Below, in pieces: positions 1 through 9,700 of a stretch of 64,000 bases of DNA. The notes below the pieces were generated by a model, which saw only the letters and a list, made by a program, of their open reading frames with translations, did not search any database and had not been told where the DNA came from. The DNA lies in NCBI RefSeq assembly GCF_016902415.1, contig NZ_JACJLV010000009.1, positions 1 to 64,000 on the forward strand. Reading direction: 5' to 3'. Position 1 is the first letter of the stretch, and every line of letters starts with the position of its first letter. The translations under genes and the position numbers were made by a program. The DNA comes from Mordavella massiliensis. Its GTDB lineage: Bacteria > Bacillota > Clostridia > Lachnospirales > Lachnospiraceae.

Positions 1-32
1 GTGTGAAGATCAACCCGATGAAATTGGTTTAA
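1..32 (+). CDS. rplA: 3' end of ribosomal protein L1 (partial)
   Basis: The third reading frame at the window edge encodes nine residues, VKINPMKLV, and a TAA stop at 30-32. Clostridial L1 proteins commonly end in a GPGVKIN-type tail, and L1 normally lies directly upstream of L10 and L7/L12, which follow here. A factor-independent terminator comes soon after. Only the last codons are visible, so the call rests on this short tail plus gene order. Confidence 0.6.
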   Translation, partial: VKINPMKLV

Positions 33-65
33 TCGGTCACAGATCCATAATAGAATAATAAATGA

Positions 66-93
66 GGAGTATCGGGTATCCGGTACTCCTTTT
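66..93 (+). terminator. Terminator after the rplA-like gene
   Basis: GGAGTA (66-71) pairs with TACTCC (84-89), with an inner CGG/CCG pairing, and is followed by TTTT. It lies between the rplA-like stop and the zinc-ribbon gene, so it ends the upstream operon or attenuates entry into the next gene. Confidence 0.6.
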
Positions 94-112
94 GCGAAAA
101 GGAGTAATAATT

Positions 113-679
113 ATGAAAATATGTCAGAATTGCGGGGCAGAAGTAAACGATAACGCTTCTTTCTGCGCAAAATGCGGAAGCAAGATGGAAACAGCAGCAA
201 ACCAGGCGGCAAACACAGCGGGAAATACTGCAGGAAACGCAGGCGAGACCGCGGATCAGGGACAGCAGTATCAACAGCAGTATCAGCAGCAGTATCAGCA
301 GCAGTACCAGCAGCAGTATTATCAGCCGGTGGATCCTTATGATCATACTGCACAGTTTGACGCAAAGGACATTTCTGATAACAAGGTGTTCGCGATGGTT
401 GCTTATCTGACCGGAACCATCGGGATCATTATTGCCCTGCTGGCAGGAAGCAAGTCCGAGTATGCCATGTTTCATGTAAGACAGGCTCTGAAGTTTGAGG
501 TTATCACAACGCTGACAGCTATCGTGACGCTGGTCTTTATCTGGACGATCGTGATACCGGTTATCACAGGAATCTTCCTGGTGGTATTGTTCGTGTGCAG
601 GATCATCGCGTTCTTCTCCATCTGCGGAGGAAAGGCGAAGGAGCCGTATATTATCAGAAGTTTCGGATTCCTGAAATAA
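113..679 (+). CDS. Zinc-ribbon membrane protein (DUF4870-like C-terminus)
   Basis: A 188-residue protein. The start at 113 is chosen because AAAGGAG lies just upstream and the zinc ribbon begins immediately: CQNC at residues 4-7 and CAKC about 15 residues later form a four-cysteine zinc_ribbon_2 module. A low-complexity Ala/Gln linker follows, including a QQQY tandem repeat. The C-terminal 100 residues carry two or three hydrophobic segments resembling the DUF4870/Tic20-like family. The soluble ribbon and repeat probably face the cytoplasm, with the C-terminus in the membrane. Function is unknown. It sits between an L1 tail and the L10 leader, an unusual place for a non-ribosomal gene, and the terminator before it and promoter after it suggest it is a separate unit. 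Confidence 0.8.
   Translation: MKICQNCGAEVNDNASFCAKCGSKMETAANQAANTAGNTAGNAGETADQGQQYQQQYQQQYQQQYQQQYYQPVDPYDHTAQFDAKDISDNKVFAMVAYLTGTIGIIIALLAGSKSEYAMFHVRQALKFEVITTLTAIVTLVFIWTIVIPVITGIFLVVLFVCRIIAFFSICGGKAKEPYIIRSFGFLK
263..319 (+). repeat. 12-bp tandem repeat coding QQQY
   Basis: Four consecutive 12-bp units (272-319), each CAG-rich and ending in TAT or TAC, preceded by a partial unit at 263-271, give a Gln-Gln-Gln-Tyr repeat in the linker of the zinc-ribbon protein. One unit uses CAA and one uses TAC; otherwise they are nearly identical. Such arrays can change copy number in frame without breaking the gene. Confidence 0.9.
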
Positions 680-702
680 TGCGCGATTCTGGAAAGAAAC
701 AG

Positions 703-731
703 TTGACATACGAAAAAGAGTGTGATATTTT
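703..731 (+). promoter_or_regulatory. Promoter of the rplJ-rplL unit
   Basis: A perfect -35 TTGACA (703-708), 17-bp spacer and TATTTT (726-731). The predicted start is just before the L10 leader, so rplJL can be transcribed apart from rplA. Confidence 0.65.
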
Positions 732-740
732 TAATAAAGA

Positions 741-852
741 CTGCCGAAGACAGCAGGTGCGTAAGCGTAAGTAGAGATACGCCTGCCGAGGAGAGTTAGA
801 TTCGAGTGATGAATTTACAATGCCTCTGTGTCTTATGGCGCAGAGGCTTATT
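741..852 (+). promoter_or_regulatory. L10 leader (rplJ autoregulatory leader) with attenuator
   Basis: The segment opens with CTGCCGAAGACAGCAGG and contains CCTGCCGAGGAGAG near 782, both typical of the Firmicute L10 leader that binds the L10-L12 complex. It ends in a hairpin GCCTCTG (822-828) / CAGAGGC (841-847) followed by a weak U-rich stretch, consistent with transcription attenuation. In this family, excess L10(L12)4 binds the leader and lowers rplJL expression. The identification is from motif recall and position. Confidence 0.85.
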
Positions 853-900
853 ATATTTCCTTAGAAGCAGTCAAAAATCTTACAAGGAGGTATACCATTC

Positions 901-1485
901 GTGGCAAAAGTGGAATTAAAACAACCAATCGTACAGGCTATTGCAGAAGACGTGAAAGATGCGGCAAGCGTTGTGCTGGTAGACTACCGCGGACTGACTG
1001 TTGCGCAGGATACAGAACTGCGTAAGCAGATGAGAGAAGCCGGGATCATCTACAAGGTCTGCAAAAACACCATGATGAAGAGAGCTTTTGAAGGAACAGA
1101 TTTTGCTGCTCTGGAAGAGCATCTGGAAGGCCCGAGCGCGATCGCTATTTCAAAAGATGACGCAACAGCTCCGGCAAGAATCCTGTGCAAATTTGCAAAA
1201 GACGCAAAAGCCCTGGAGTTAAAAGCAGGTGTGGTTGAAGGAACTCTCTATGACGTAAACGGACTGACAGAACTGTCCAAGATCCCGTCCAGAGAAGAAC
1301 TGCTGTCCAAGCTGCTTGGAAGCCTGCAGTCCCCGATCACAAATCTGGCACGCGTTCTCAACCAGATCGCAGAACAGGGCGGCGCAGAAAACTGCGAAGC
1401 AGCTCCTGCAGAAGAAGCACCGGCCGAAGAGGCACCGGCTGCAGAGGAAGCACCTGCAGCAGAAGAAGCACCGGCTGCAGAGTAG
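901..1485 (+). CDS. rplJ: 50S ribosomal protein L10
   Basis: L10 anchors L7/L12 dimers to 23S rRNA and builds the stalk base. The start is GTG at 901, with AAGGAGG about ten bases upstream. The body matches L10 (KNTMMKRAFEGT; GVVEGTLYD). At 194 residues it is longer than the usual 165-175 because of an acidic Ala/Pro/Glu tail of about 30 residues made of tandem EEAPA-type units (from about 1400). It lies behind its leader and 82 bp before rplL. Confidence 0.97.
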   Translation: MAKVELKQPIVQAIAEDVKDAASVVLVDYRGLTVAQDTELRKQMREAGIIYKVCKNTMMKRAFEGTDFAALEEHLEGPSAIAISKDDATAPARILCKFAKDAKALELKAGVVEGTLYDVNGLTELSKIPSREELLSKLLGSLQSPITNLARVLNQIAEQGGAENCEAAPAEEAPAEEAPAAEEAPAAEEAPAAE

Positions 1486-1567
1486 CCTGAAGAAAGCTTC
1501 TTAAAGCTGTTCCCCGGGCATGAGACAGGGGAGATTCAATGAAAATAATAAAATGGAGGAAAATAAA

Positions 1568-1945
1568 ATGGCAAAAATGACAACAGCAGAATTTATTGAT
1601 GCTATCAAAGAGTTATCTGTATTAGAGTTAAATGAGCTCGTAAAAGCTTGTGAAGAAGAGTTTGGCGTATCTGCAGCAGCAGGCGTTGTAGTTGCAGCAG
1701 CAGCCGGAGACGGAGCTGCAGCAGCAGAAGAGAAGGATGAGTTCGATGTAGAGCTTGTATCCGCTGGAGCATCCAAGGTTAAAGTTATCAAGGTTGTTCG
1801 TGAGATCACAGGTCTTGGACTGAAGGAAGCTAAGGCTCTCGTAGACGAGGCTCCGAAGACAGTTAAGGAAGGCGTATCCAAGGCAGAGGCTGAGGAGATC
1901 AAGGCTAAACTTGAGGCTGAAGGCGCAGAAGTTAACATGAAATAA
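1568..1945 (+). CDS. rplL: 50S ribosomal protein L7/L12
   Basis: A 125-residue stalk protein that recruits translational GTPases. The start is ATG 1568 because ATGGAGGAAA lies just upstream; an in-frame ATG at 1520 would add residues not seen in the family. The N-terminal dimerisation domain, an Ala-rich hinge (about residues 35-52) and the C-terminal factor-binding domain ([18 protein letters not shown]) are all present. It is the last gene of the L10 unit and is followed by a terminator. Confidence 0.98.
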   Translation: MAKMTTAEFIDAIKELSVLELNELVKACEEEFGVSAAAGVVVAAAAGDGAAAAEEKDEFDVELVSAGASKVKVIKVVREITGLGLKEAKALVDEAPKTVKEGVSKAEAEEIKAKLEAEGAEVNMK

Positions 1946-1974
1946 TTGCAGTCCTTTGTAAGATTGTAATGAAG

Positions 1975-2005
1975 ACCCCCGCGGGATTTCCTGCGGGGGT
2001 TTTTG
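1975..2005 (+). terminator. Terminator after rplL
   Basis: ACCCCCGC(GG) pairs with (CC)TGCGGGGGT and is followed by TTTTTG: a strong GC stem with a U-run. Confidence 0.92.
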
Positions 2006-2084
2006 CGTCAGGAGACCTATGGCGTTCCGGGAAAGGATATGTTAAAATAGAATGATTAATTTTTATCTGGAGGAATGTTTGTTT

Positions 2085-3866
2085 ATGAAACGCTTGTTGG
2101 GATATTTAAAATATCATCCCGTCATCACTGTGCTGGCGCCGCTTTTTAAAATGCTGGAAGCCACCTTTGAGTTGTTTGTGCCCCTGGTGGTCGCGCAGAT
2201 GATCGACGTAGGTGTCGCCGGAAATCAGCCGGCGTATCTCTGGAAGATGGGCGCGCTTCTGGTGCTTCTTGGCGTGGTGGGATTCTCCTTTTCCCTGACC
2301 GCTCAGTATTTTGCGGCCAAATCGGCCATTTCTACCGGCAAGATGATCCGGCGGGATCTGTTCGCCCATATCAACCGGCTGTCCTATCAGGAGATTGACG
2401 CGATCGGAACTTCTACTTTGATCAACCGGATGACAGTGGACATCAATCAGGTGCAGAACGGAGTCAACATGTTTCTGCGTCTCTTCCTTCGTTCTCCCTT
2501 TGTGGTGATTGGCGCGATGGTCATGGCGTTTACTGTGGATGTGAAGGCGGCCGTGCCTTTTGCGGTTACGATCCCGGCGCTTCTTGTGGTGGTGTTTGCC
2601 ATCCTGCTTTTTAGCATGCCGTTATATAAAAAAGTGCAGAAACAGCTGGACAAGATCCTTTTAAGCACCCGGGAAAATCTGCTGGGAATCCGTGTGATCC
2701 GGGCTTTTTCCAGACAGGAATCGGAAAAAGACAGGTTCCGTGAGGAAACAAAGGATTTTTATCAGAGACAGGTGTTTGTGGGAAAAATCTCCGCGCTTTT
2801 AAATCCGCTTACTTATGTGATCATTAACCTGGGGATCATTGCCATTCTGTATTACGGAGGGCATCAGGTTGACGCCGGAGATCTGTCCCAGGGCCAGCTG
2901 ATCGCGCTGATCAACTATATGTCCCAGATCCTGACGGAGCTGGTGAAACTTGCGAATCTGATCATCCTGTTGTCCCGGGCCATGGCAAGCCTGTCCCGTG
3001 TGAACACCATCTTTGAGGTGAAGCCCTCCATATCGGCGGAAGGAAAAGAACTTTCTGTGCCGGCGCCTGCAGGAGCGGAAGTCCCGGCTGTGGAATTTGA
3101 TCATGTCAGCTTCTCGTATGCCGGCGCGCAAAGCGAAGTGCTCCATGACCTGACATTTTCTGCCATGCCGGGTGAAACGATCGGCATCATCGGCGGAACC
3201 GGCTCGGGCAAGTCCACTCTGGCGAATCTTATTCCCAGATTTTATGATATCGGGAAGGGCTCCATCCGGCTGTTCGGCCAGGAGATCAAGAACTTAAATC
3301 CTGCGTCCATCCGGCGGCGCATCGGCATCGTGCCGCAGAAAGCGGCTCTTTTTTCGGGGACTCTCCGGCAAAATATGCAGTGGGGCAAACGAAATGCTTC
3401 GGATGAAGAGATTTACCGGGCTCTTGATACGGCCCAGGCCAGAGAGTTTGTAGATGCAAAGGGAAAGGGGCTGGATCTGTCCATCCAGCAGGGAGGCTCC
3501 AATCTGTCCGGCGGACAGCGCCAGCGCCTGACCATTGCAAGAGCGCTGGTGGGAAGGCCAAAGATCCTGATCCTGGACGACAGCGCATCTGCCCTTGACT
3601 TTGCCACGGACGCAAAGCTTCGGAGCGCGCTGAAAAGAGACACGGGAGCAAGTACGGTCTTTCTGATCTCCCAGCGGGTATCGGCGGTTCAGAACGCAGA
3701 CAAGATCCTGGTGCTGGAAGACGGAAGACTGGCCGGATGCGGCACCCACACGGAGCTTCTGGGGTCATGCCCGGTCTACCGGGAAATCTGCGCGTCCCAG
3801 TCTGCCGGAGACCTGCCGGCGGATCAAGCAGCATCGAAAGGAAAGGAGGAGTCAGCAAATGCCTGA
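2085..3866 (+). CDS. ABC exporter half-transporter, subunit 1 (degenerate ATPase site)
   Basis: A 593-residue fusion of a membrane domain and an ATPase domain. The start at 2085 has TGGAGGA about ten bases upstream. An ABC_membrane domain with about six TM segments covers residues 1-310. Walker A GGTGSGKST is near 370, LSGGQRQR near 474 and Walker B ILILDD near 495. The usual catalytic Glu after Walker B is Asp, and the H-loop His is Gln (ISQRVS, about 530). This is the pattern of the non-catalytic half of heterodimeric exporters such as BmrC/D, TM287/288 and LmrC/D. It overlaps the next gene by 8 bp. The substrate cannot be inferred; multidrug or peptide export is usual. Confidence 0.93.
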   Translation: MKRLLGYLKYHPVITVLAPLFKMLEATFELFVPLVVAQMIDVGVAGNQPAYLWKMGALLVLLGVVGFSFSLTAQYFAAKSAISTGKMIRRDLFAHINRLSYQEIDAIGTSTLINRMTVDINQVQNGVNMFLRLFLRSPFVVIGAMVMAFTVDVKAAVPFAVTIPALLVVVFAILLFSMPLYKKVQKQLDKILLSTRENLLGIRVIRAFSRQESEKDRFREETKDFYQRQVFVGKISALLNPLTYVIINLGIIAILYYGGHQVDAGDLSQGQLIALINYMSQILTELVKLANLIILLSRAMASLSRVNTIFEVKPSISAEGKELSVPAPAGAEVPAVEFDHVSFSYAGAQSEVLHDLTFSAMPGETIGIIGGTGSGKSTLANLIPRFYDIGKGSIRLFGQEIKNLNPASIRRRIGIVPQKAALFSGTLRQNMQWGKRNASDEEIYRALDTAQAREFVDAKGKGLDLSIQQGGSNLSGGQRQRLTIARALVGRPKILILDDSASALDFATDAKLRSALKRDTGASTVFLISQRVSAVQNADKILVLEDGRLAGCGTHTELLGSCPVYREICASQSAGDLPADQAASKGKEESANA

Positions 3867-5625
3867 TCAGACATCATCTGTAAAATCGCAAAATCAGCAG
3901 ACGCTTCGGAAGATTTTTCGTTATATCCGTCCATACTGGTATCTGGTGATCCTGTCCCTCCTGCTTGCGGCAGTGACTGTGGCGCTTACCCTGTATGTGC
4001 CGATCCTGACCGGACGGGCGGTGGATGCCATTGCCGGAAAAGACCTGGTGAATTTTCACACCTTATTTGCCCTGATCACAAGTATCGCAGTTTCTATTTC
4101 CGTTACGGCTGCGGCGCAGTGGATCATGAATCATGTAAACAATCTGATCACCTACCGGGTGGTGCGGTCTCTTCGGACCCGGGCGTTTGAGCATCTCCAG
4201 GAGCTCCCATTATCATATGTGGACCGCCATCCCTACGGAGATCTGATGAGTCGGATCGTAACGGATATTGATCAGTTTTCCGACGGTCTGCTTCTTGGAT
4301 TTACCCAGTTTTTTACCAGTGCGGTTACCATTCTTGGAACCATCGGATTTATGCTGAGTATCAATCCCTGGATCACACTGGTAGTGGTGGTGCTAAGTCC
4401 CATGTCTTTCCTGGTGGCGAATTTTATTTCGAAAAAATCATTTACCATGTTTAAGAAACAGTCGGAGACCAGAGGAGAACTGACCGGATTTACCAATGAA
4501 ATGCTGGGCGGCATTAAAGTGGTCCAGGCGTTTGGCCATCAGGAAGAGGCTATCAGAGAATTTGAGGAGATCAACGAACGCCTTTCGGGATATTCCCTGA
4601 AAGCGACGTTCTTTTCCTCTATCACCAATCCGGCCACCCGGTTTATGTATTCCTGTATCTACGCAGGCGTGACCATTGCCGGATGCTTTGGCGTGATCGG
4701 CAGTATGCTGACAGTAGGACAGCTTTCCAGTTTCTTAAGTTATACCAATCAGTATACGAAGCCATTTAACGATATTACCAGTGTGCTAACGGAGTTCCAG
4801 AATTCCATTGCTTCAGCGGCGCGGGTATTTGCCTTTCTGGAGGAGGCGCCGGAGACGCCGGAACCGGCGGACGCTGCGGAGCTTACGGATCCCCGGGGAG
4901 AGATCAGCCTGAATGACGTGGAATTTTCTTATACGCCGGAGGTTCCGCTGATCCGGAATCTGAACCTGCATGTATCGCCGGGACAAAGGATCGCCATCGT
5001 CGGCCCTACAGGCTGTGGAAAAACAACGCTGATTAATCTGCTGATGCGGTTCTATGATGTAAATGCCGGCTCCATCCAGGTGGACGGCTGTGATATCCGG
5101 AAGATGACCCGGGAATCCCTGCGGAGCAGCTATGGCATGGTGCTGCAGGAAACCTGGCTGAAATCTGCCACGATCCGGGAGAATATTGCATACGGAAAAC
5201 CGGACGCTACGGAAGAAGAGATCATTGCGGCTGCAAAAGAGGCCTATGCCCACAGCTTTATCATGCGGCTGCCGGAAGGCTATGATACCGTCATCACGGA
5301 AGGCGGGGAGAACCTGTCCCAGGGACAGAAACAGCTTCTGTGCATTGCCCGCATTATGCTGTGCTTGCCGCCGATGCTGATCCTGGACGAGGCGACATCG
5401 TCCATTGATACCATGACAGAACTCCGGATCCAGAGGGCGTTTGAGCAGCTGATGAAGGGAAGGACCAGTTTCATTGTGGCCCACCGGCTGTCCACCATCC
5501 AGACGGCGGATGTGATCCTGGTAATGGACAAAGGACATATCATTGAACAGGGCACGCATGAAGAACTTCTGAAAAAGGGCGGCTTTTATGCGAATCTGTA
5601 TAACAGCCAGTTTGCTCCGGCGTAA
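3859..5625 (+). CDS. ABC exporter half-transporter, subunit 2
   Basis: A 588-residue partner of the preceding subunit, starting inside its last codons (ATG 3859), which implies translational coupling. The membrane domain spans about residues 25-330. Walker A GPTGCGKTT is near 382, a signature LSQGQ near 486, Walker B with intact catalytic Glu (LILDEATSS) near 508 and H-loop AHRLST near 540. The variant signature here and the intact LSGGQ in subunit 1 fit a heterodimer with one canonical and one degenerate composite site. The pair appears to be a two-gene operon, separated from rpoB by the rpoB promoter. Confidence 0.94.
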   Translation: MPDQTSSVKSQNQQTLRKIFRYIRPYWYLVILSLLLAAVTVALTLYVPILTGRAVDAIAGKDLVNFHTLFALITSIAVSISVTAAAQWIMNHVNNLITYRVVRSLRTRAFEHLQELPLSYVDRHPYGDLMSRIVTDIDQFSDGLLLGFTQFFTSAVTILGTIGFMLSINPWITLVVVVLSPMSFLVANFISKKSFTMFKKQSETRGELTGFTNEMLGGIKVVQAFGHQEEAIREFEEINERLSGYSLKATFFSSITNPATRFMYSCIYAGVTIAGCFGVIGSMLTVGQLSSFLSYTNQYTKPFNDITSVLTEFQNSIASAARVFAFLEEAPETPEPADAAELTDPRGEISLNDVEFSYTPEVPLIRNLNLHVSPGQRIAIVGPTGCGKTTLINLLMRFYDVNAGSIQVDGCDIRKMTRESLRSSYGMVLQETWLKSATIRENIAYGKPDATEEEIIAAAKEAYAHSFIMRLPEGYDTVITEGGENLSQGQKQLLCIARIMLCLPPMLILDEATSSIDTMTELRIQRAFEQLMKGRTSFIVAHRLSTIQTADVILVMDKGHIIEQGTHEELLKKGGFYANLYNSQFAPA

Positions 5626-5649
5626 GAAAAGTTTTCTCAGGAAAAATCG

Positions 5650-5679
5650 TTGACAACTCTTGACAACCTGTGCTATAGT
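5650..5679 (+). promoter_or_regulatory. rpoBC promoter
   Basis: TTGACA (5650-5655), 18-bp spacer, then TATAGT (5674-5679) preceded by TG one base before the box (extended -10). A second TTGACA at 5660-5665 is too close to this -10 to work with it. The site gives a leader of about 130 nt before rpoB, in which I recognise no known element. Confidence 0.8.
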
Positions 5680-5816
5680 AAAAAATGCGCTATTGTGGAA
5701 ACTTATGCCATAAAACCCTGTATACACGGGCAAAAACCATAGAAATCCACAGCTTTTGCAACTGTTATGGGCGGCTCGCAGCCCGACAAAAAATAAATGA
5801 GGAGTGAAACGTCAAT

Positions 5817-8800
5817 ATGGAGAAAAACAGAATTCGTCCCATCAAAAGCGGAAAGAGTTCACGCATGAGCTATTCCAGACAAAAAGAAGTGCTTCAGATG
5901 CCGAATTTGATCGAAGTCCAGAAAGATTCCTACCAGTGGTTTCTGGATGAAGGTTTAAAAGAAGTATTTGATGATATTTCTCCGATCGCTGACTACAGCG
6001 GACATCTGAGCCTGGAATTTGTTGACTTTACCTTGTGCGAGGATGATGTGAAGTACTCGATCGAAGAGTGCAAGGAGCGGGATGCAACATATGCGGCACC
6101 GCTGAAGGTAAGAGTAAGGCTTCATAATAAAGAAACGGATGAGATCAATGAGCATGAGATCTTTATGGGAGATCTTCCGCTGATGACAAGCACCGGTACC
6201 TTTGTGATCAATGGGGCTGAGCGAGTGATCGTCAGCCAGCTTGTGCGTTCTCCCGGAATCTATTATGCGATCGCGCACGATAAACTGGGAAAGAAGTTAT
6301 TTTCCTGTACCGTGATCCCGAACCGCGGCGCATGGCTGGAGTACGAGACTGATTCCAATGACGTTTTTTATGTACGAGTAGATAGAACAAGAAAGGTACC
6401 GATCACTGTGCTGATCCGTGCGCTGGGAATCGGGACCAATCCGGAGATCATCGAGCTGTTCGGAGAAGAGCCGAAGATCCTGGCAAGCTTTGAGAAAGAC
6501 GCGGCCACGAACTATCAGGAAGGGCTTCTGGAACTGTATAAGAAGATCCGTCCCGGCGAGCCGCTGGCTGTGGACAGCGCGGAGAGCCTGATCACCAGCA
6601 TGTTCTTTGACCCGAGACGTTATGATCTTGCCAAGGTAGGAAGATATAAATTTAATAAGAAGCTGATGCTGAGAAACCGGATCAGCGGCCATGTACTGGC
6701 CGAGGATGTGGCAAGTCCGCTGACAGGCGAAGTGATCGCCGAAGCGGGAACTAAAGTGACCAGAGAACTGGCAGACCAGATCCAGAATGCAGCGGTTCCT
6801 TATGTATGGATCGCGCGTCCGGATGAGGAGAGAAATATCAAGGTTCTTTCCAATATGATGGTGGACATTACTTCCATCGTGGACGTAGATCCCAAGGAAG
6901 TGGGCGTGACAGAACTGGTATACTATCCGGTGCTGGCCGGCATCCTGGAGGAGACGGCAGGGGATGTTGAGGAGCTTAAGAGCGCCATCCGCAGAGATAT
7001 CCACGATCTGATCCCGAAGCATATTACAAAGGAAGATATTCTTGCTTCCATTAACTATAACATCCATCTGGAGTATGGCCTGGGAAATGATGACGACATC
7101 GACCACCTGGGCAACCGCCGGATCCGTTCTGTAGGAGAACTTCTGCAGAATCAGTACCGGATCGGTCTGTCCAGACTGGAAAGAGTGGTACGTGAGCGTA
7201 TGACCACACAGGATCTGGAGGGAATTTCTCCCCAGTCCCTGATCAATATCAAACCGGTGACAGCGGCTGTGAAGGAGTTCTTCGGATCTTCCCAGCTGTC
7301 CCAGTTTATGGACCAGAACAACCCGCTTGGAGAGTTGACACACAAGAGACGTCTCTCCGCCCTGGGACCGGGAGGTCTTTCCAGAGACCGCGCCGGATTC
7401 GAGGTGCGTGACGTACATTATTCCCATTACGGAAGAATGTGCCCGATCGAGACGCCTGAAGGACCGAACATCGGTCTGATCAACTCTCTGGCATGCTATG
7501 CAAGGATCAACCAGTACGGATTTGTAGAGGCGCCGTACCGCAAGGTCGACAAGTCTGATCCGTCCAATCCGCGCGTAACCGATGAAGTTGTTTACATGAC
7601 AGCAGATGAAGAAGACAATTACCATGTGGCACAGGCGAATACGCCTCTGGATGCGGAAGGACATTTTGTGCATAAAAATGTATCCGGTCGTTACCGTGAG
7701 GAGACTCAGGAGTACGAAAGAAGCATGTTCGATTACATGGACGTATCTCCGAAAATGGTATTCTCTGTTGCGACAGCTCTGATTCCGTTCCTGCAGAACG
7801 ACGACGCCAACCGTGCGCTGATGGGATCCAACATGCAGCGCCAGGCTGTTCCGCTTCTGATGACAGAAGCTCCGGTCGTGGGAACAGGTATGGAAGAAAA
7901 AGCTGCAGTAGACTCCGGCGTGTGCGTAGTGGCTGAAGAAGGCGGTGTGGTAGAGCGCTCTACTTCCGCGGAGATCACCATCCGTCAGGATGACGGCAAT
8001 CTGAAGAAATACAAGCTGACCAAGTTTATGCGCAGCAACCAGAGCAACTGCTACAATCAGAGACCGATTGTGTTTAAAGGAGACCGGGTTGAGGCCGGCG
8101 AAGTGATCGCTGACGGCCCGTCTACCTCTAACGGCGAGATGGCTCTTGGAAAGAACCCGCTGATCGGATTTATGACCTGGGAAGGTTATAACTACGAGGA
8201 CGCGGTACTGTTAAGTGAAAGACTGGTACAGGATGATGTTTACACATCCGTACACATTGAAGAATATGAGGCGGAGGCCCGCGATACCAAGCTTGGGCCG
8301 GAAGAGATCACCCGCGATATCCCGGGCGTAGGCGATGACGCGCTGAAGAACCTGGATGAGAGAGGTATCATCCGCATCGGCGCAGAAGTGCGTGCAGGAG
8401 ATATCCTTGTAGGTAAGGTAACCCCGAAGGGAGAGACCGAACTGACAGCAGAAGAGCGTCTGCTTCGCGCTATTTTCGGTGAAAAGGCACGTGAAGTCAG
8501 AGATACTTCTCTGAAAGTACCGCATGGAGAATACGGTATCGTAGTAGACGCCAAAGTATTTACCAGAGCAAATGGTGATGAACTGTCACCGGGCGTAAAC
8601 CAGGCTGTCCGCATCTACATTGCCCAGAAGAGAAAGATCTCTGTGGGTGATAAGATGGCAGGACGTCACGGTAATAAGGGTGTCGTTTCCCGTGTCCTTC
8701 CTGTGGAGGATATGCCCTTCCTGCCAAACGGACGTCCGCTGGACATCGTGTTAAATCCTCTGGGCGTACCGTCCCGTATGAATATCGGACAGGTGCTGGA

Positions 8801-9686
8801 GATCCATCTGTCTCTGGCTGCCAAGGCTCTTGGTTTTAACATTGCCACACCGGTATTTGACGGCGCAGATGAGAACGACATTATGGATACGCTTGACCTG
8901 GCGAATGATTATGTAAACTTAAGCTGGGAAGAGTTTGAAGCTAAGCATAAAGAAGAGCTGCTTCCGGAAGTGCTCCAGTATCTGTCTGACAACCGTGAGC
9001 ACAGAAAACTGTGGAAGGGCGTTCCGATCTCCAGAGACGGAAAAGTGCGCCTGCGTGACGGACGGACCGGCGAGTTCTTTGACAGCCCGGTTACCATCGG
9101 ACACATGCACTATCTGAAGCTGCACCACCTGGTAGACGACAAGATCCACGCACGTTCTACCGGACCATACTCTCTGGTTACCCAGCAGCCTCTGGGAGGA
9201 AAAGCCCAGTTCGGCGGACAGCGTTTCGGAGAGATGGAAGTATGGGCGCTGGAAGCATACGGCGCGTCTTATACTCTGCAGGAGATCCTGACTGTGAAGT
9301 CCGATGATGTGATCGGCCGTGTGAAGACCTACGAGGCGATCATCAAGGGCGAGAACGTTCCGGAGCCCGGTATTCCGGAGTCCTTCAAGGTACTCTTAAA
9401 GGAACTGCAGTCTCTAGGACTGGATGTGCGCGTTCTTCGGGATGACAACACAGAGGTTGAGATCATGGAGACGGTAGACATGGGTGAAACCGATTTCCGT
9501 TCCCTGATCGAAGGAGACAGGAAATATCGTCAGGAGGATAACCTTGGCGAACAGGGTTATACAGAGCAGGAATTCCAGGGTGAAGAACTGGTGGATGTAG
9601 ATCAGGAGCCGGAAGAGGACGACTACCAGATGGAATTCCAGGAAACAGATGATTTTGCATATGATGATCTGTCAGATGATGAATAG
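5817..9686 (+). CDS. rpoB: DNA-directed RNA polymerase subunit beta
   Basis: A 1289-residue catalytic subunit of RNA polymerase. ATG 5817 has TGAGGAG upstream. The rifampicin-binding segment near residues 485-530 ([25 protein letters not shown]) carries the usual Asp, His and Ser at positions equivalent to E. coli 516, 526 and 531, so no classic resistance substitution is seen there. The C-terminus ([18 protein letters not shown]) is canonical, followed by an acidic extension of about 80 residues. It is the first gene of the rpoBC operon; rpoC starts 14 bp after its stop. Confidence 0.99.
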   Translation: MEKNRIRPIKSGKSSRMSYSRQKEVLQMPNLIEVQKDSYQWFLDEGLKEVFDDISPIADYSGHLSLEFVDFTLCEDDVKYSIEECKERDATYAAPLKVRVRLHNKETDEINEHEIFMGDLPLMTSTGTFVINGAERVIVSQLVRSPGIYYAIAHDKLGKKLFSCTVIPNRGAWLEYETDSNDVFYVRVDRTRKVPITVLIRALGIGTNPEIIELFGEEPKILASFEKDAATNYQEGLLELYKKIRPGEPLAVDSAESLITSMFFDPRRYDLAKVGRYKFNKKLMLRNRISGHVLAEDVASPLTGEVIAEAGTKVTRELADQIQNAAVPYVWIARPDEERNIKVLSNMMVDITSIVDVDPKEVGVTELVYYPVLAGILEETAGDVEELKSAIRRDIHDLIPKHITKEDILASINYNIHLEYGLGNDDDIDHLGNRRIRSVGELLQNQYRIGLSRLERVVRERMTTQDLEGISPQSLINIKPVTAAVKEFFGSSQLSQFMDQNNPLGELTHKRRLSALGPGGLSRDRAGFEVRDVHYSHYGRMCPIETPEGPNIGLINSLACYARINQYGFVEAPYRKVDKSDPSNPRVTDEVVYMTADEEDNYHVAQANTPLDAEGHFVHKNVSGRYREETQEYERSMFDYMDVSPKMVFSVATALIPFLQNDDANRALMGSNMQRQAVPLLMTEAPVVGTGMEEKAAVDSGVCVVAEEGGVVERSTSAEITIRQDDGNLKKYKLTKFMRSNQSNCYNQRPIVFKGDRVEAGEVIADGPSTSNGEMALGKNPLIGFMTWEGYNYEDAVLLSERLVQDDVYTSVHIEEYEAEARDTKLGPEEITRDIPGVGDDALKNLDERGIIRIGAEVRAGDILVGKVTPKGETELTAEERLLRAIFGEKAREVRDTSLKVPHGEYGIVVDAKVFTRANGDELSPGVNQAVRIYIAQKRKISVGDKMAGRHGNKGVVSRVLPVEDMPFLPNGRPLDIVLNPLGVPSRMNIGQVLEIHLSLAAKALGFNIATPVFDGADENDIMDTLDLANDYVNLSWEEFEAKHKEELLPEVLQYLSDNREHRKLWKGVPISRDGKVRLRDGRTGEFFDSPVTIGHMHYLKLHHLVDDKIHARSTGPYSLVTQQPLGGKAQFGGQRFGEMEVWALEAYGASYTLQEILTVKSDDVIGRVKTYEAIIKGENVPEPGIPESFKVLLKELQSLGLDVRVLRDDNTEVEIMETVDMGETDFRSLIEGDRKYRQEDNLGEQGYTEQEFQGEELVDVDQEPEEDDYQMEFQETDDFAYDDLSDDE

Positions 9687-9700
9687 GAAGGAGTGCCAGG

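Noticed and set aside
263-319. Short tandem repeat considered as CRISPR
   Set aside because: Units are 12 bp, contiguous, in frame and coding; there are no spacers. No CRISPR-like array was seen anywhere in the window.
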